Of a stretch of 64,000 nucleotides of DNA, positions 9,382-21,536 are shown one piece after another. The stretch is from assembly GCA_963169105.1 (NCBI GenBank), contig OY720643.1, positions 130,376,041 to 130,440,040 on the forward strand, written 5' to 3'. The position numbers and the translations under genes were made by a program. The notes beneath the pieces were generated by a model. It made no database searches, was not told the origin of the DNA, and saw nothing but the letters and a program-made list of their open reading frames with translations. Origin of the DNA: Ceriagrion tenellum (Eukaryota > Arthropoda > Insecta > Odonata > Coenagrionidae). How positions within the stretch are numbered: position 1 is the first letter of the stretch; each line of letters opens with the position of its first letter.

Positions 9382-11932
9382 TTAACCTATTAACGCCCAA
9401 ATTATTTTTTAAATGCAATCTTTACTAAAGTCATTTTCTATGAGGTTTAGGTACTAGTGAATCAGGAAATATCAATATTTGTTTGATACAATTTGTTATT
9501 GTTGAAATATAGCCTGTCCTCATCTGAGGACACAGGGCGTTGGCGTGTAATTTTTTGGGAAAGTCAGAATATGGGAAATTCGATCTCAAAATATTTATTG
9601 AATAACAATATATCAATGGAATAGAAACCACAAATGAAATCTGAAATTCAATCATTACTAACATGAATTATTTGTGTATCATTATTATTTTTTTAATGAT
9701 ATTTTGGAAAACAAGTAAAACAGTTACATTACATTTTTCATGTGCGTGGTTTCCCTTTACATCTTTCCAATTGACATATTTTTTCTAGATCCCTATTTTT
9801 ATTATGTGATGCATTCTGTCATATATTGTGTCCGGTTGGACTCTTGAACAAGATGTAATGGTCCGTGCTAGAGGCCTGCCGCGACTTGTTCTTGTCCATG
9901 TCCCAACTTAAGGCATGTGATAGCTATTTTTCTTATGAAATCTTTTATGGATGTTGCGCTGTTATTTATCATTTTGAAAGCAGCATATGCATTTACTACA
10001 GCCATATCAACCATTCATGTAAAAAGACACCAATACCATTTCTTGCCTCTCACAGCAATGAGATGTTTCTCAAAATACCAATCATGGTGATCTACGCCGC
10101 CCATGTATTTGGTGTAGTTATTAATTGATCGTGGCTGCAGAATCAGAGTTTTTTCTTGTTTTTTCGATGCTCCATCTCGGAACTGAAACAGCAGATTCTA
10201 CCTCATCAAAGTTTGTAGCAAGTGTTACAACGTTGTTGTCCTTTCAGCGTATTACAAGAGTTTCATTTCTTTCATCAAATCTCCAGTCATAGTAACCCCT
10301 TTCCCTTCTGTTGAAGCATTTAGTACTCTCCAATGTGCATTTGCTGGACCTGTTGTCACGTATGGTACCACTGGCCCGGAAACCCTTTTCCTTGAGTATT
10401 TTTAGTAGTTTACAGCTCGTAAAATAATTGTCAAAAAATAAAAAGTGACTTCAGGGATTATCGACAACTGACGACATGCTAAGCACAACTTTAGTTCCAA
10501 GTAGCGCCTCCAATTTTTCTGCTATTGGTTCTTTGCCACAATATAAGGAAAATTGCAGCAGTACCCATTTTCTCCGCATTAAGCCCATAGTTTATAAACC
10601 AATCTAATTGGTTTGGAATTTATAAACTGTTTCAGAGGATTATGTCCAAAATAGTGGACAATCATTTCATCTATCGATAAGTGTTCCTGAAATATACCCC
10701 ACTTCTGAAAGTTTTTATTAACGCCATAAGAGGCCTAATTTTGAAAGCTTTGTCTCCCTTGTTTTCAGTAGCAATATTGTTGTCTTGAAAATGAATAAGG
10801 GACTTCAACTCCAAATATGAATTACTAGTGAAGGCGTTTTTAACAATTTCTATACCAGGTCTTCCTTCTCTGACCAATTATCTCGTTCACTAGGCAGCAA
10901 GTGGTGTCCACTAAATATGAGGTATCCAATGAAAGTTTAATGTCATTTGCTGACATATTATAGCCTTTCCGATTTTTATGCTCGTAGGCATAGCGAATAG
11001 TTTCTCTGACTATTAGTTCAAAAGCCTCCTCCGTAAAAAACTTCAAATATCTGAACGGGAGTTTTACCCATCAATAGTTTTTTCATTGCTTCAAACCTTT
11101 TTCCGCTCTCAGTCCCAAAATCTTTGAAAGAATAAGCGAGACAAACCTTTGACCATTCCACAACTTCTTTCCTACAGCGTTTTCTTGGCTGATTCTCTCC
11201 ATCTTCATGCTCTCTTTTCTTATATTAATCCCTTATGAAGGGTAATTACTAATTTATAAATGTATGAAAAAAACACTAATAACGCGGTTGAAATATCTAT
11301 ATTTCTTACCTGAATAGGTATAATATGTAATCCAAGGCTTCTAAGGGAAGTTGAAATAACTTTAAGGAGATTTTGAATAGAAAATATTATACTCCTTCAC
11401 AATCACGTTGATATACATACATATGGGGTAATTTAAGATATGCCTGCAAAGGTAATTTAAAAATTTTACTTGACGGAGCAGCGTTAAAATTATTTTCTTG
11501 AAATTTGTAGTCATTAGATGACTAGTAACATCGAAGAAGTGTCCGCCAAACGCTCAGTGTCCTCAAATGAGGACAGCAGATTTAAAGTACAATTAGAGGA
11601 CAAATAATGCAAAAAATTCATTCAAAAAGTACCTCAAAATGCATGCGTAAATGGAATTGATATAATCTTATAAAAATAATATGATACCTTAGCTTATGTA
11701 AAAAATAGAAGACGATGTGTCGAAGAGGTCTCATCCAGTCTACCACGACACAAAACGAAAGCGTGTTTCTCGGCGAAGAGCAGCTTACGAATAACGAAAG
11801 GAGTAAGGTAGTTGCTTCAATGTCTATCTAATCGACGTAATATCAAGATCTTTCGGAGGGAAAAAAGTGTGCAGAATTTCGGGCTACAATGTAACTGTTC
11901 TCGAATGAGGACGGTGGGCGCTAACGGGTTAA
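9382..11932 (-). mobile_element. piggyBac-like element at a TTAA site
   Basis: It is bounded by TTAA at 9382-9385 and 11929-11932. The inward ends read CCTATTAACGCCCA on the left and, inverted, CCCGTTAGCGCCCA on the right. The 16-base palindromes gtcctcatctgaggac (9521) and gtcctcaaatgaggac (11558) lie near the two ends. It encodes one transposase relic on the minus strand and is inserted in the 3' part of the Tc1-like element. Confidence 0.85.
9868..11240 (-). pseudogene. piggyBac transposase relic
   Basis: The minus-strand translation has the DDE_Tnp_1_7 order: FFTEEAFELIVRETIRYA (about 11041), LKSLIHFQDNN (about 10815), AFKIRPLM (about 10745) and, near the end, KYMGGVDHHDWYFEKHLI (about 10100), which holds the third catalytic Asp, followed by KKWYWCLF. 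Several frameshifts and stops lie between. The Cys-rich C-terminal finger expected after this point is not visible. It is non-functional. Confidence 0.85.
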
Positions 11933-12355
11933 AAAATCGAAAGAATTACATGTGTTTACTTTTTTCACTCCTTTCCTTTCGGCTGTATAGAGAGAAGAAG
12001 ACGAATCACAATCCGTTGCGGCTAATAAACAATTGGTAGAATTATGACAGCGTAAATATTTTCGCCGTCCTTTTTTGCAGATCATGTTAATTTCACTAAT
12101 AACATCCACTCATCTACGAAGAAATGAAGAAAATATGAACTTTGGAAACTAGTCTGGTGGTCCGTCAATTGAATAAATAGTGTCAACGACAGGAAAGAAG
12201 CAAGCATAAACAATTCCCTTTTTAAATTCTTTTATCCTTTCTCCGCCCAGAAATGAATACCTCACATAAATTTCCCGAGAAGGGGTTCACAAAGAACGGT
12301 GACTCCGGTTTTCGAAAAACTAATCGGCATCCAATGATTGAAAAAAAAATACATC

Positions 12356-12657
12356 CAGTGGCGTAGCCAGGTTTTGGGTCTAGGGGGCGCCGGGGTGTAG
12401 GGGGGGAAAATTTTTGGGGGTGCCGACTCATAAATTCACCAGTTTACTAAACATACTGTTACATACTTCTACTGTATTATTTTTCTCGAAATATACTACC
12501 CAAATTTGTAGACCTTGTAGAATTTATTTTTGATAATTAAGTTATGAAATTGATTCACGCACATATTTGGGACTTAAGAGTGGAAACATTAACAGAGTTA
12601 TGGGAGCCAGAACACAGGGGTCAGGGGGGGCATTCGCTCCCCCTGGAAATGCCACTG
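12356..12657. mobile_element. hAT-type MITE (302 bp)
   Basis: The ends are cagtggcgtagccagg and, inverted, cagtggcatttccagg. They are flanked by 8-bp near-duplicates aatacatc and aatatatc. There is no coding capacity. It lies in the extra block of the right arm of the Tc1-like element. The CAGTGGCG-type end and 8-bp duplication fit non-autonomous hAT elements. Confidence 0.7.
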
Positions 12658-13480
12658 AATATATCCAGAACACAATAATCGTCAGAAGACTACGGTAAAT
12701 AAATAACTGGATACTTTTTTCGGCCCAAGCCGTATGATTTACTTTCGCTCGTTCACCCACTTGCCGAGAAACCCTCTTTCGGTTTCAATAGCATCAATAC
12801 GGTTTTTCACAGCATATTATTTCTTTGAGAACTAGGAGTTTAATAAGAGGCCTATCTAAGAAACTTCGATGATATGTATCAATCGCGGATCACCAAAAAT
12901 ATCATACCTAGAATGCTACTTGATATTTAGGTGGTAAAAAGAGAGATTGGTTTCTAGCATAGGAATCTTGCCTCTCGCGAGTATTTGCCATACTCAATGT
13001 TAGACCAAAAATATTCAGCTAGTGAGACGTTTAAGTATTTATTCACTGTGAATAGATTGGCTTAAGGAGAAATAAGAATTCAAGGAGTCATCTTTCGTTT
13101 TAGCTTGTCCTGCATCATTATTTCCTCTCTCGTGTTTTACTCCGTCCCCGTCGATCCTTTCGTCGGTAACTCATTCCCCAACGTCGTCTCACGACAAGTG
13201 AAGCTAACCCAGCAAAAGACGCAGTCCGCATGTAGTACCAATTTTCAAAATTTTTCCCACCGCACGAACCGTAGGATGGGGCAAAGTGGATACACTCAGA
13301 CTTTTGGAAACGATAGTACGTGGTAATACCCATGGTACGTATCTGTGCGGAAATGGTAAATTCCTGTTTTTTATCACTAGTTAGCTGATATTATCGAAAA
13401 TTTAATTTAAGTTACTCATTACCGTGTATAAGTGAATTTATGCTCAATGTTGTAGGCAGAGTTTGCTCTTCGCACCTCGA

Positions 13481-13850
13481 GGAAGGTTGATTCTCGTGCC
13501 TTGAGATATCTGATGCTCTCCATTCCTATGCCATTACTGTTGTACATATTTTGTGGTATTTTGTCTCTTTGCCCAGGGAGACGAATGTCTCTTGCATATG
13601 TTATTTTTAGGGGAGCTCATATATGTTCACCATTGATTCTCATGCCTTAAGATATATGATGCTATCCATTCATCAACAAATAATTTTTTACATATTATGT
13701 CATATTTGTCTCTTACCTGGCCTGTATTACTAACTTTTATTGTTGATGTTAGGGTAATGTTAACTTACATGTATTCACTATTAAATCTGGTGCCCTTATG
13801 TATCTGATGCTATCTATGCACATGCTTTGGGCATGCAAAATCATCATCTG
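13481..13850. repeat. Diverged tandem repeat, about 145-bp unit
   Basis: Three degenerate units share 'tgcctt-gatatctgatgctatccatt'-like text (starting near 13490, 13640 and 13790), followed by acatatt...gtct. There is no coding content. Confidence 0.5.
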
Positions 13851-14416
13851 AAAACCTGGAACTCGTTTATTCAGCCACATTGTAAGTTACCACTTTTTAC
13901 TCTTTAAATGAATTTATATATGGTTTCCCAAAGGAATGCTATAACTGTATCCCCTTCCTTCTTTGCAGAACTAGTTGGTTTTCTCAATCCTACCTGATAT
14001 GCCAATAACAATATCAAGAATGAATGCTAATCATCGACACTCCTATTCAAGCAGACACAAATGTGAGTGACCATAGCTGCTGTTTCAATTATTTTTATTA
14101 ATGTCCTCCCCATGCAATTCTAATATCATGTCCTCTTACTTGCAGCGCGAGTCACTGTGTCTATGCTGCCTGATATGTTGATAAAATAACCAAAAGAGAA
14201 GTGTCCATTTATCAACGGTCCACCTGAAATATTATATTTTCTCTTACTGGACAACTTTCTACGAGCGTTATGCAGTAATGAATCCTCTAGCGTGTATCAC
14301 TGAGTACCAAAACTAATGTTAATGTTTCTCAGCTTGTGTTGTTTTTTATATGCAATTAATGAATTTTTCTTTTTTTCAGTTTGTTGCATCTGTTTTATTA
14401 TATTACTCTTTCATTA

Positions 14417-14792
14417 TCTTTCAGGACTGGGGAATTCCATTTATGATTTAACTGCAATAATTGAGGTGAAATACATGCCTACGACCATTATCTTTCAGGA
14501 CTGGGAAATTCCATTTATGATTTAACTGCAATTAATTGAGGTGAAATACCATGCTTACGACCATTATCTTTCAGGACTGGGGAATTCCATTTATGATTTA
14601 ACTGCAATTAATTGAGGTGAAATACCATGCTTACGACCATTATCTTTCAGGACTGGGGAATTCCATTTATGATTTCACTGCAGTTAATTGAGGTGAAATA
14701 CCATGCTTACGACCATTATCCTTCAGGACTGGGGAATTCCATTTATGATTTAACTGCAGTTAATTGAGGTGAAATACATGCCTACGACCATG
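14417..14792. repeat. Tandem array, five copies of a 74-76-bp unit
   Basis: Units begin tctttcaggactggggaatt at 14417, 14491, 14567, 14643 and 14719 and differ by only a few substitutions and 2-bp indels. Each holds a GGAATTCC or GAAATTCC core. The high similarity implies recent expansion. Confidence 0.9.
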
Positions 14793-14799
14793 CCATGTC

Positions 14800-16370
14800 T
14801 GCTTACCCATTGCATGTTTCATTGCAAATTATGGAATCAACCGTATTATGGAGAGTATGGAGAAATGTGATGCTGTATGTGTTTACTTTTAACCATCGTG
14901 TTTTGTAATTTGACACCATATAGGACAGCAGCCGAGACATCATCATCGGGAACTCCTTCAGCCTGTGAACATAAGCCTGAGTTTACTGGATTTCAATGGT
15001 TTGACCATCAATGAATAAGTTTTTTCCTATTTTCCTGGTAGCTGTTAGAATAATCTGAAACTATGTACTATAGGTATCATTAAATAATATTTTGGGTCTT
15101 TTACTGCCAATTTAAATTTATTTAATTTCTCATTTTCTTTTTTTTGTCGGAGGGAAAGTTCCATTATTACTGATACCAAAAGAGGAACTATACCTAATAT
15201 AGAGGGATTAATGTATCAATCCTGAGAGAATGCTTGATGCCTCATGTCTTGTTTTAATGTTTTTCATTGAACACAAATGTACCATATTACAAATCTTATG
15301 GTCTCTTTTGAATAACCAAAATCTCTATTTCGTCTGGGGAATAATTAACATCTAAAAGTATTGACTGTCCTATATTGTGTAGGTACGTCACCTACAATTG
15401 ACGTGAGTGTTGCTGGTGCTCTTTTTGATTAGTTGAATGAGAAATCAAGAAAGAAAGGAAAAGAAGAATGAAAAAGTAAGGTAAGAAGGAGAAATCTGGT
15501 GAAGTGCTATGTGGAACGTACTGAAGTATTCCACTGAAAGGAATGCTGCAAGTACACGATTTGAATCCTAGAAGTAAGATTAATTCGCTGTTTTGTCATT
15601 TTTTGCGAAGTTATATCAGTGACAAATTAAGAATGCTACACTTTTGAATAGCAATAAAGCAATCGTGGGTTAATGTTCATAGGTTAACTGAGAAATTGCA
15701 TTTTACTGTTCCTTAACTTGGTAGCAATCGAAAGTGCTGTTATTCAGCAGTCAGACAAACCCCAGGTTATTTACAACCGCATAGATAAAATTCCTGAAAC
15801 TGGGTGCTTCGTTGCAGTTAATTTCAATTAATATGCAACCTAAACTCGATATAGTGTTATTACCCCAACACTCGGCGATTTGTGTCTTTGTGCTTCACCA
15901 GCTAATTCACTTGCTTGACGGAAAGAGCAATGAAAGAGGATGGAATTTTCTATAAGTAAACCATAACTAGGAAATACCTTTATTCACAGAAATTGTATCC
16001 CGGAGGAGGAACACTTTATTTACTTGGCGGTATATGTACAGATGTTACTGTGTCGAATTCGGCGGTAATGAATATAGATCTTTTTCGCCGTTCAATTACA
16101 AAGAAATGTCCATCTGTTCTTTCTTGGGAGAAGTGAGAAATTGCGATTCAGTTACATTATTACCAAGTAAACGATGCTTCTATTATGACAAGAGGATAAA
16201 TGTGTCTCGTTCATGACAACCACACAAATAAACGCAGTTGTGAATCGAGTACTTAGTGCAGTTCCTTTCAGAATTTATTCGTATTCTCCATGTTAACCCC
16301 ACATTCCGGCGAAGCATCTGGCGAGATCTTCCACCAGGTGACCTCATGCCCAGAACGAGCCTGTTTTCGT
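14800..16370. other. No gene recognised
   Basis: AT-rich, apparently non-coding sequence. The only local feature noticed is the short palindrome tgtaggtacgtcacctaca near 15379. Confidence 0.5.
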
Positions 16371-16378
16371 CCACCGGA

Positions 16379-16605
16379 ATGGCCTACCTTATGTATTAGT
16401 ACATACATTCAGGGTAGGGGGGCCAGTTCCTTTCCCGGGGCCACCTTACACCTCGAGCTTTTTTCCTTGGGGTATCCAAAGACTTCACCCGGGATACATT
16501 GGTCTAAAAGAATACATTGATCTAATTATGAATCAGCTTATTTGAACCCGGGTGGTCTGCTGACAAGCCAACAGCTCTACACTGTATGCTAACACTCCGC
16601 TTTTG
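16379..16605 (-). repeat. tRNA-derived SINE-like repeat
   Basis: On the minus strand a tRNA-like head runs from about 16603: gttagcatacag (A-box region), then a B box cccgggttcaaataa at about 16551-16537. A GC-rich body follows, ending in gtactaatacataaggtagg. The last 23 bases of the body also occur at 7311-7333 without the head. Confidence 0.5.
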
Positions 16606-16938
16606 TATAGGAGATTAGAGGAAAAATAATACAGTTATATGAAAGACCATCTAGAGTTTCCGACGAGGTGCATGCGTCGCTTTGTGAACAAATTAACGGA
16701 GCCAACATTGTAGCGCGGCAAGCAATGCGCCCTTAGCACTCGAGCGAAGAGGAAAAATAAAGGCTTAACCGGTGAATGTATACACATTGTATGAACACTG
16801 TTCTCTTTTATATACGAGCGAGCCACGTAAATTCTCAGTCACTTGCTGAGGTTTCAAAGCGTCGTAAGGCCGTCGTCCGCTCATTTGTGTAGCCCAAGGT
16901 ATAAAGAGAGGAATTGCTCAGGATATAAAGTGAAGAAA

Positions 16939-19460
16939 ATGTATAAGGTGAAAGGGCAGGCGTCTTCAGGAGCCAAGCTGACTGCGTATGCTTCACTATG
17001 CAAGTATCTGCAATTATTGAGCATTTACTGCAATACTTGTGCGCTACTGCAATGCAAAAACCGTGAGTATCAAATCAACTTGTGAATTTGACGACTTTGA
17101 TAATAATAATAATTTAATCTTTACCTTGAGCATCGTTTGAAATTCCCAACTAAGTCATTATTATAAGATATATTTTTAACTATAAATTACATGTATTTTA
17201 ACCATAATTTCATATAATAGTGGACAGAACTTATTTAAGCAATTGTGAATTACCACTTTTAAAAGTAATTCTGATTATAAATGATATTTCTTATTATTTT
17301 TCAAGATATCATCTGACAAAAAGTCAGATGTGAAACAGCACATTGACAGCTCATCGCATCAATCTAAAGTGAAATTAAAGGAAACCGTGAGTTTACGACA
17401 GAGCCAGCTATCGTTTACATCCACCAGCGATGAGTTTGCTTTGGACTTGTGGGAGCTGTTTGTGGCATTGAACATTCCCACTCACAAATCAAAACACCCT
17501 TTATTCACATCATTTGCGGAAAAATAAGTAAGGAGGACAGTTCCATCTGAGAGTCCTCTTCGGAAAACTTACTTACCATTACTCCACTCACTTATTCACA
17601 CTTTATTCAATCAAGAGGTATACATTTTCTAATCCTTTTTGCTATATAATTTTGAAAATGTATATTAAGGTTCACTTCAAAAGAGGTAGTTGTCACTTTA
17701 AAATGTGACCTATACCTTGAATACATGCAATTTAACATGCATAGTTTGCGTCGGAAGTAATATTATCTATTGACATCTTTTCGCAATTTCCTGGTGGTAA
17801 GCCGAATGGAATAAAATTAACAACAAAAAAGTATTCACTCGTACGAAGAAAGTAATTATTTGCCCATTTCAAGTTTGTACTTCTCTTATTAGTGTTTGCC
17901 TTCCGTATCACTTTAAAAAAATGTTCTTGTCTTTTAAAATACGAAAAATATTAAGGATGACCTGAAAGAAAGCAAGTTATATGCCATTGCTGATGAGACA
18001 ACTGATGATAAGGGACGATATGTGTGAAATATATTGGTTGGAAAATTGACACCAGACGAGCCCAATAAGCCCTACCTCGTGGGATCCAAGCAACTTGAAA
18101 GTTTGAATAATGAAACAGTTGCACGCTGTATTGACGAATCCTTAAGTAATTATTTATACCTAAATTAGTACAGTGTAATTGTTGCTGAGAAAGCAAGCAT
18201 ATGAAAATCAGAACTGAAATTAATTAACGGTATAGCTTATGTTGATGAATTCTTTGCCGCAACTTAACCGTTTTTATCGTAATGCCCGCACCAATGTTTT
18301 TACAGCCTCTTTGTTCGGAGATAATAGTGCTAGAGAGAATTTACTTCTTCTCCTAACCGATGGAGCGGCGTACATGGTCTTAGCCTTGGCACATAAAGCC
18401 GCCAAGGCTTTGGTGGTTTTCTACCCTAAGACGATTCATATCACTTGCAAAGTGCACGCTCTTCACCGGGTATGTGAAGAAATTCGCAAAAGATTTCCCA
18501 CTGCAAATAAGTGGGTGTCTACCGTTAAAAAGGTACTTTCTCAATCTGAATAAAACTAAAAATTAAGTTAAATTGTTAAATTATTACAGCAGAACTCATA
18601 TTTAATATTTTGTCCGGTATTTTTGAAAGCACCATCGCGCGTGGAAGTATATAAACCACTTTTCTATGATCTACCATAGCCTCCAGATCCAGTTCTCACG
18701 AGACTTGGAACATGGCTGGAAGCTTGTGTGTTCAATGCTCAGCACTTCGAGAAAATTAAGAATGTAAATAACTATCTGTAATTCTATTTGTGACTGATGA
18801 ATCAATTCCATTGTATGTGATAGAATTCCATCGCCAGTTTTGATCACTTAACTATAACTACAACTGCACGTTCAAACTTAATGACAAAAAGTTTATTTTA
18901 ATTTTTTACTTCAGGTTATAAAGAATATTGACCCTGAAGATGATGCAGAATGTGTAGAAAATGCTCGATAACTCGTAGAAGATAGCACACTTCCACTGGA
19001 GCTGACATGCATTTCAGCTTCCTTTGGGTTTATTGTTGAAACTATCAAACACCTTGAATCTTCCATCCTGAGCCTAAGTGATTCAGTGTCGTCAATTATG
19101 AATATAAAGAAAAAACTTGAAAATGTAAAGGGTGAACAAGCCGTAAGGGTTTATACAAAATTGTGTAATGTTTTAAGTAAAGATGAAGGCTTCGAATTGA
19201 TGAGTGATGTAGCTCAGGTTCTCACTAGAGAGTTCAAGGGGCAGATATCTAACATCTTCCAAAAACTCTCTGTAAGTGTAGTGGCTACGCTGAGGTGCAT
19301 ACCTCAGGAGGAGGAGCATTCCTATGACAACCTGTGAAGTTGAGCGATCATTTTCGATGTACAAACTTATTTTGAGCAATCGTCACAACGTTCACTATGG
19401 AAAACATGGAAAAATATGTTGTCTGCCACTACTTTATGACGCGTTGTCGAGGCAATGAAC
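16939..19460 (+). pseudogene. CGGBP1-like hAT transposase relic
   Basis: The order matches hAT transposases related to vertebrate CGGBP1. A zinc-finger-type N-terminal part reads KKSDVKQHIDSSSHQSKVK (about 17318), then FALDLWELFVALNIP, TVPSESPLRKTYLP (about 17540), DETTDDKGRYV (about 17994), and LLLTDGAAYM (catalytic Asp block, about 18352) followed by KTIHITCKVHALHRVCEE (C-x-x-H). A C-terminal helical segment reads HLESSILSLSDSVSSI (about 19052). The exons are separated by AT-rich gaps with plausible introns, and in-frame stops (for example at 17527) make it a pseudogene. It may be the coding core of the element bounded by the 18-bp ends at 6932 and 19857. Confidence 0.75.
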
Positions 19461-19839
19461 TTAAAAAGAATGAAAGTAGGTAAATATTTTTCCAATATTT
19501 TAAAAGATGCAATAAAAAAATAAAATCTGTTATCTAAACCCGTATTTAAGCTTTAATTTTCCCTTCCCAAAATGAAGATAGATATTTATATCATCTATGA
19601 AAATAATAGGGATTTACATTTTTTCTTCCACAACTGCTTTGTCATCAAACGAAGTGTTATTCAGAATTTAAAAAAAATATTTTTTTAATTTGTGGTTTTT
19701 ACTTTCTTGAAGTCCAAATGACAACACGCAAACCCACTAACCCGCATCTCTCGGCTCTTTTTTCGAATAATTAAGTTAAATTTAAAAACTTTACTTAATA
19801 CCTCAGACTTTTTAGGAGACTTTTTCTTGCAAAATTGAG

Positions 19840-19857
19840 GACTTTTTTTCCGCACTC
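19840..19857 (-). repeat. Candidate outer TIR, right (18 bp)
   Basis: Exact inverted match to 6932-6949, about 400 bases after the hAT transposase relic ends. Subterminal gacttttt motifs lie just inside it. Confidence 0.45.
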
Positions 19858-21390
19858 CATATATCACTACTGACGCGCTTGAAAAACGAGGCGAAAACTT
19901 TTGTCAGTAAACTTTTTTCACAGAAGGCGTATTTTTTGCAAACAATTCAATTCTCACATACAAGGGAAACCGGTAGATTGCTAGGAAAGGGAGAAAATGT
20001 TACCTTCAAGAAGAAAATTTACTCCATGAAATCTTTGTAGAAAAACTGGCCCAGGCAAGAAATGGCGCAAAGTTACAGATAAACTGCGAGATTTATCATC
20101 AGAATCTCTTGAGTAATTTAGATTCTATTTCACTGGGTGATTTCCATAAAAATATTGTCAACAAAGCATTTAGATAAATGATATTTTACCCAAGTAAATG
20201 GAATGATGAACTCATGAAATGCCTGTCAATTACAAAAATGTTCTGTTGAAAAGTCTTGAGTGTTTACTCTTACTGGTGAATCCAAACCATCATAGTCTTA
20301 TGTTAATTTTGCTCTCACCATTCTTTTGAAAAACACGTGCTTTTCAACCCGGCAAAAAGAAATTACAGTGAGAATGCTGATATTTTTAACGCAACCAGGT
20401 ACACGGTGACGTAAGGTCAGCCAATCCCTTGAGCATATTCCACTAGACGTTTTCGTGCAAGGGCATCCCGTTCCGGCCAAAACACTGTGGAAATGCTCTC
20501 CCATGACAAAATAGCATGAAGTCGCAATCGTCTATTCTCAGTACAGGCGGAAAAGGGAATCTGCACCAAAATTAGCTCCGAGTTCGGTTTGCGGGGTATC
20601 AGGTTCCGAGGAACAGCCGCATTGCCCATATGAGCCTAGCACGTTTTGATGTAGTAGAGCTCTAAGAATGATGGAAACTTGGTATAGAGGTCGTGGTAAA
20701 TCCATGTTTCAGTTACAACGCGAGAAAATGGGGGAAAATATATGGGAAAATTCCTTGCAAATTTTCTTCGAATAGACACCCCTTCCCGGAGGGATGCCGC
20801 ATATGTATTAGTTTTTGAGTATTCCAAAGAGTATATCCCCAGCAGAGGAGTATGTGAAATAACTATTTAGAAAGAGAAGCTACAGCAATTGAGAAAAACC
20901 CTTGTGCTAGTACTTTAGTACGCAAGATTCTATTGCCGTCACCCTCCCAACAGAAAAGGCATCATCAAATGACCTACTTCGACTAAAACAAAATGCTGCG
21001 ACCCCTTAAGTGGCTTCAGAATTTTGTGCTCATTGAGCCTAATTGCCTTGTACTATGAGAAATAAATTGCCTTTATCGCTAACTAATAATCAGTATGAAA
21101 TTCCCTACCGTATGAAAATGTAAATATTGCCATTTCCTCTGGAAAAACAATTGTGTCTCATAGCCTCCGTACTCCACAAATTCTAAAATAATTGTGAACG
21201 CCTTTCACGGGAAGTCCACTCGTACATCACATGTTCTTCCCAAGCCTCAGTAGAGCTCACACGCTCAGTGGACTAATCCCGGACCATGATCACCCAAGGA
21301 TTCTCTATTTGGTTTAAATACGAAGAATGTGATGGCTAGGGAAGGACTCTAATTTCTGGACAAGTTTCCGAAAATTCCGTAACACTTGTG
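19858..21390. other. No gene recognised
   Basis: Unique-looking non-coding sequence. Minus-strand open frames at 20298-20629 show no recognisable motif or repeat relationship. Confidence 0.4.
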
Positions 21391-21536
21391 GTCATGTGGA
21401 TAGGACTGCTGTCCTGGGCGAACACTTCTTCGCCTTGTCAAATTCAACAGTGAGCGAAAGTGTGTTCAGCTTACTTAGTGTAAATCATCTCACACACAGC
21501 CAAACTTCATCAGAACTAGTAAAAGTAAATCGAGAA

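Larger units (their letters stand above)
7741..13316 (+). mobile_element. Tc1/mariner-like element with long TIRs, enlarged by nested insertions
   Basis: Both ends start ctatcgtttccaaaag and are flanked by TA (7739-7740 and 13317-13318). The left inverted repeat runs 7741 to about 8441 and the right one 13316 down to about 12040. The left copy has an extra block of about 310 bp (about 7938-8248) and the right copy about 900 bp (about 12125-13020). Inside is a Tc1-like transposase relic, broken by a piggyBac element at 9382-11932. Without the insertions the element is roughly 1.9 kb with repeats of several hundred bases, unusually long for this superfamily. Confidence 0.75.

Noticed and set aside
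6932..19857. 8-bp duplication for the proposed large hAT element
   Set aside because: The bases beside the two 18-bp ends (ending ataagta and starting catatatc) do not match, so no duplication is claimed.
20298..20629. Two overlapping minus-strand open frames of about 70 codons
   Set aside because: No motif, no repeat relation and no splice signals that join them; likely chance.
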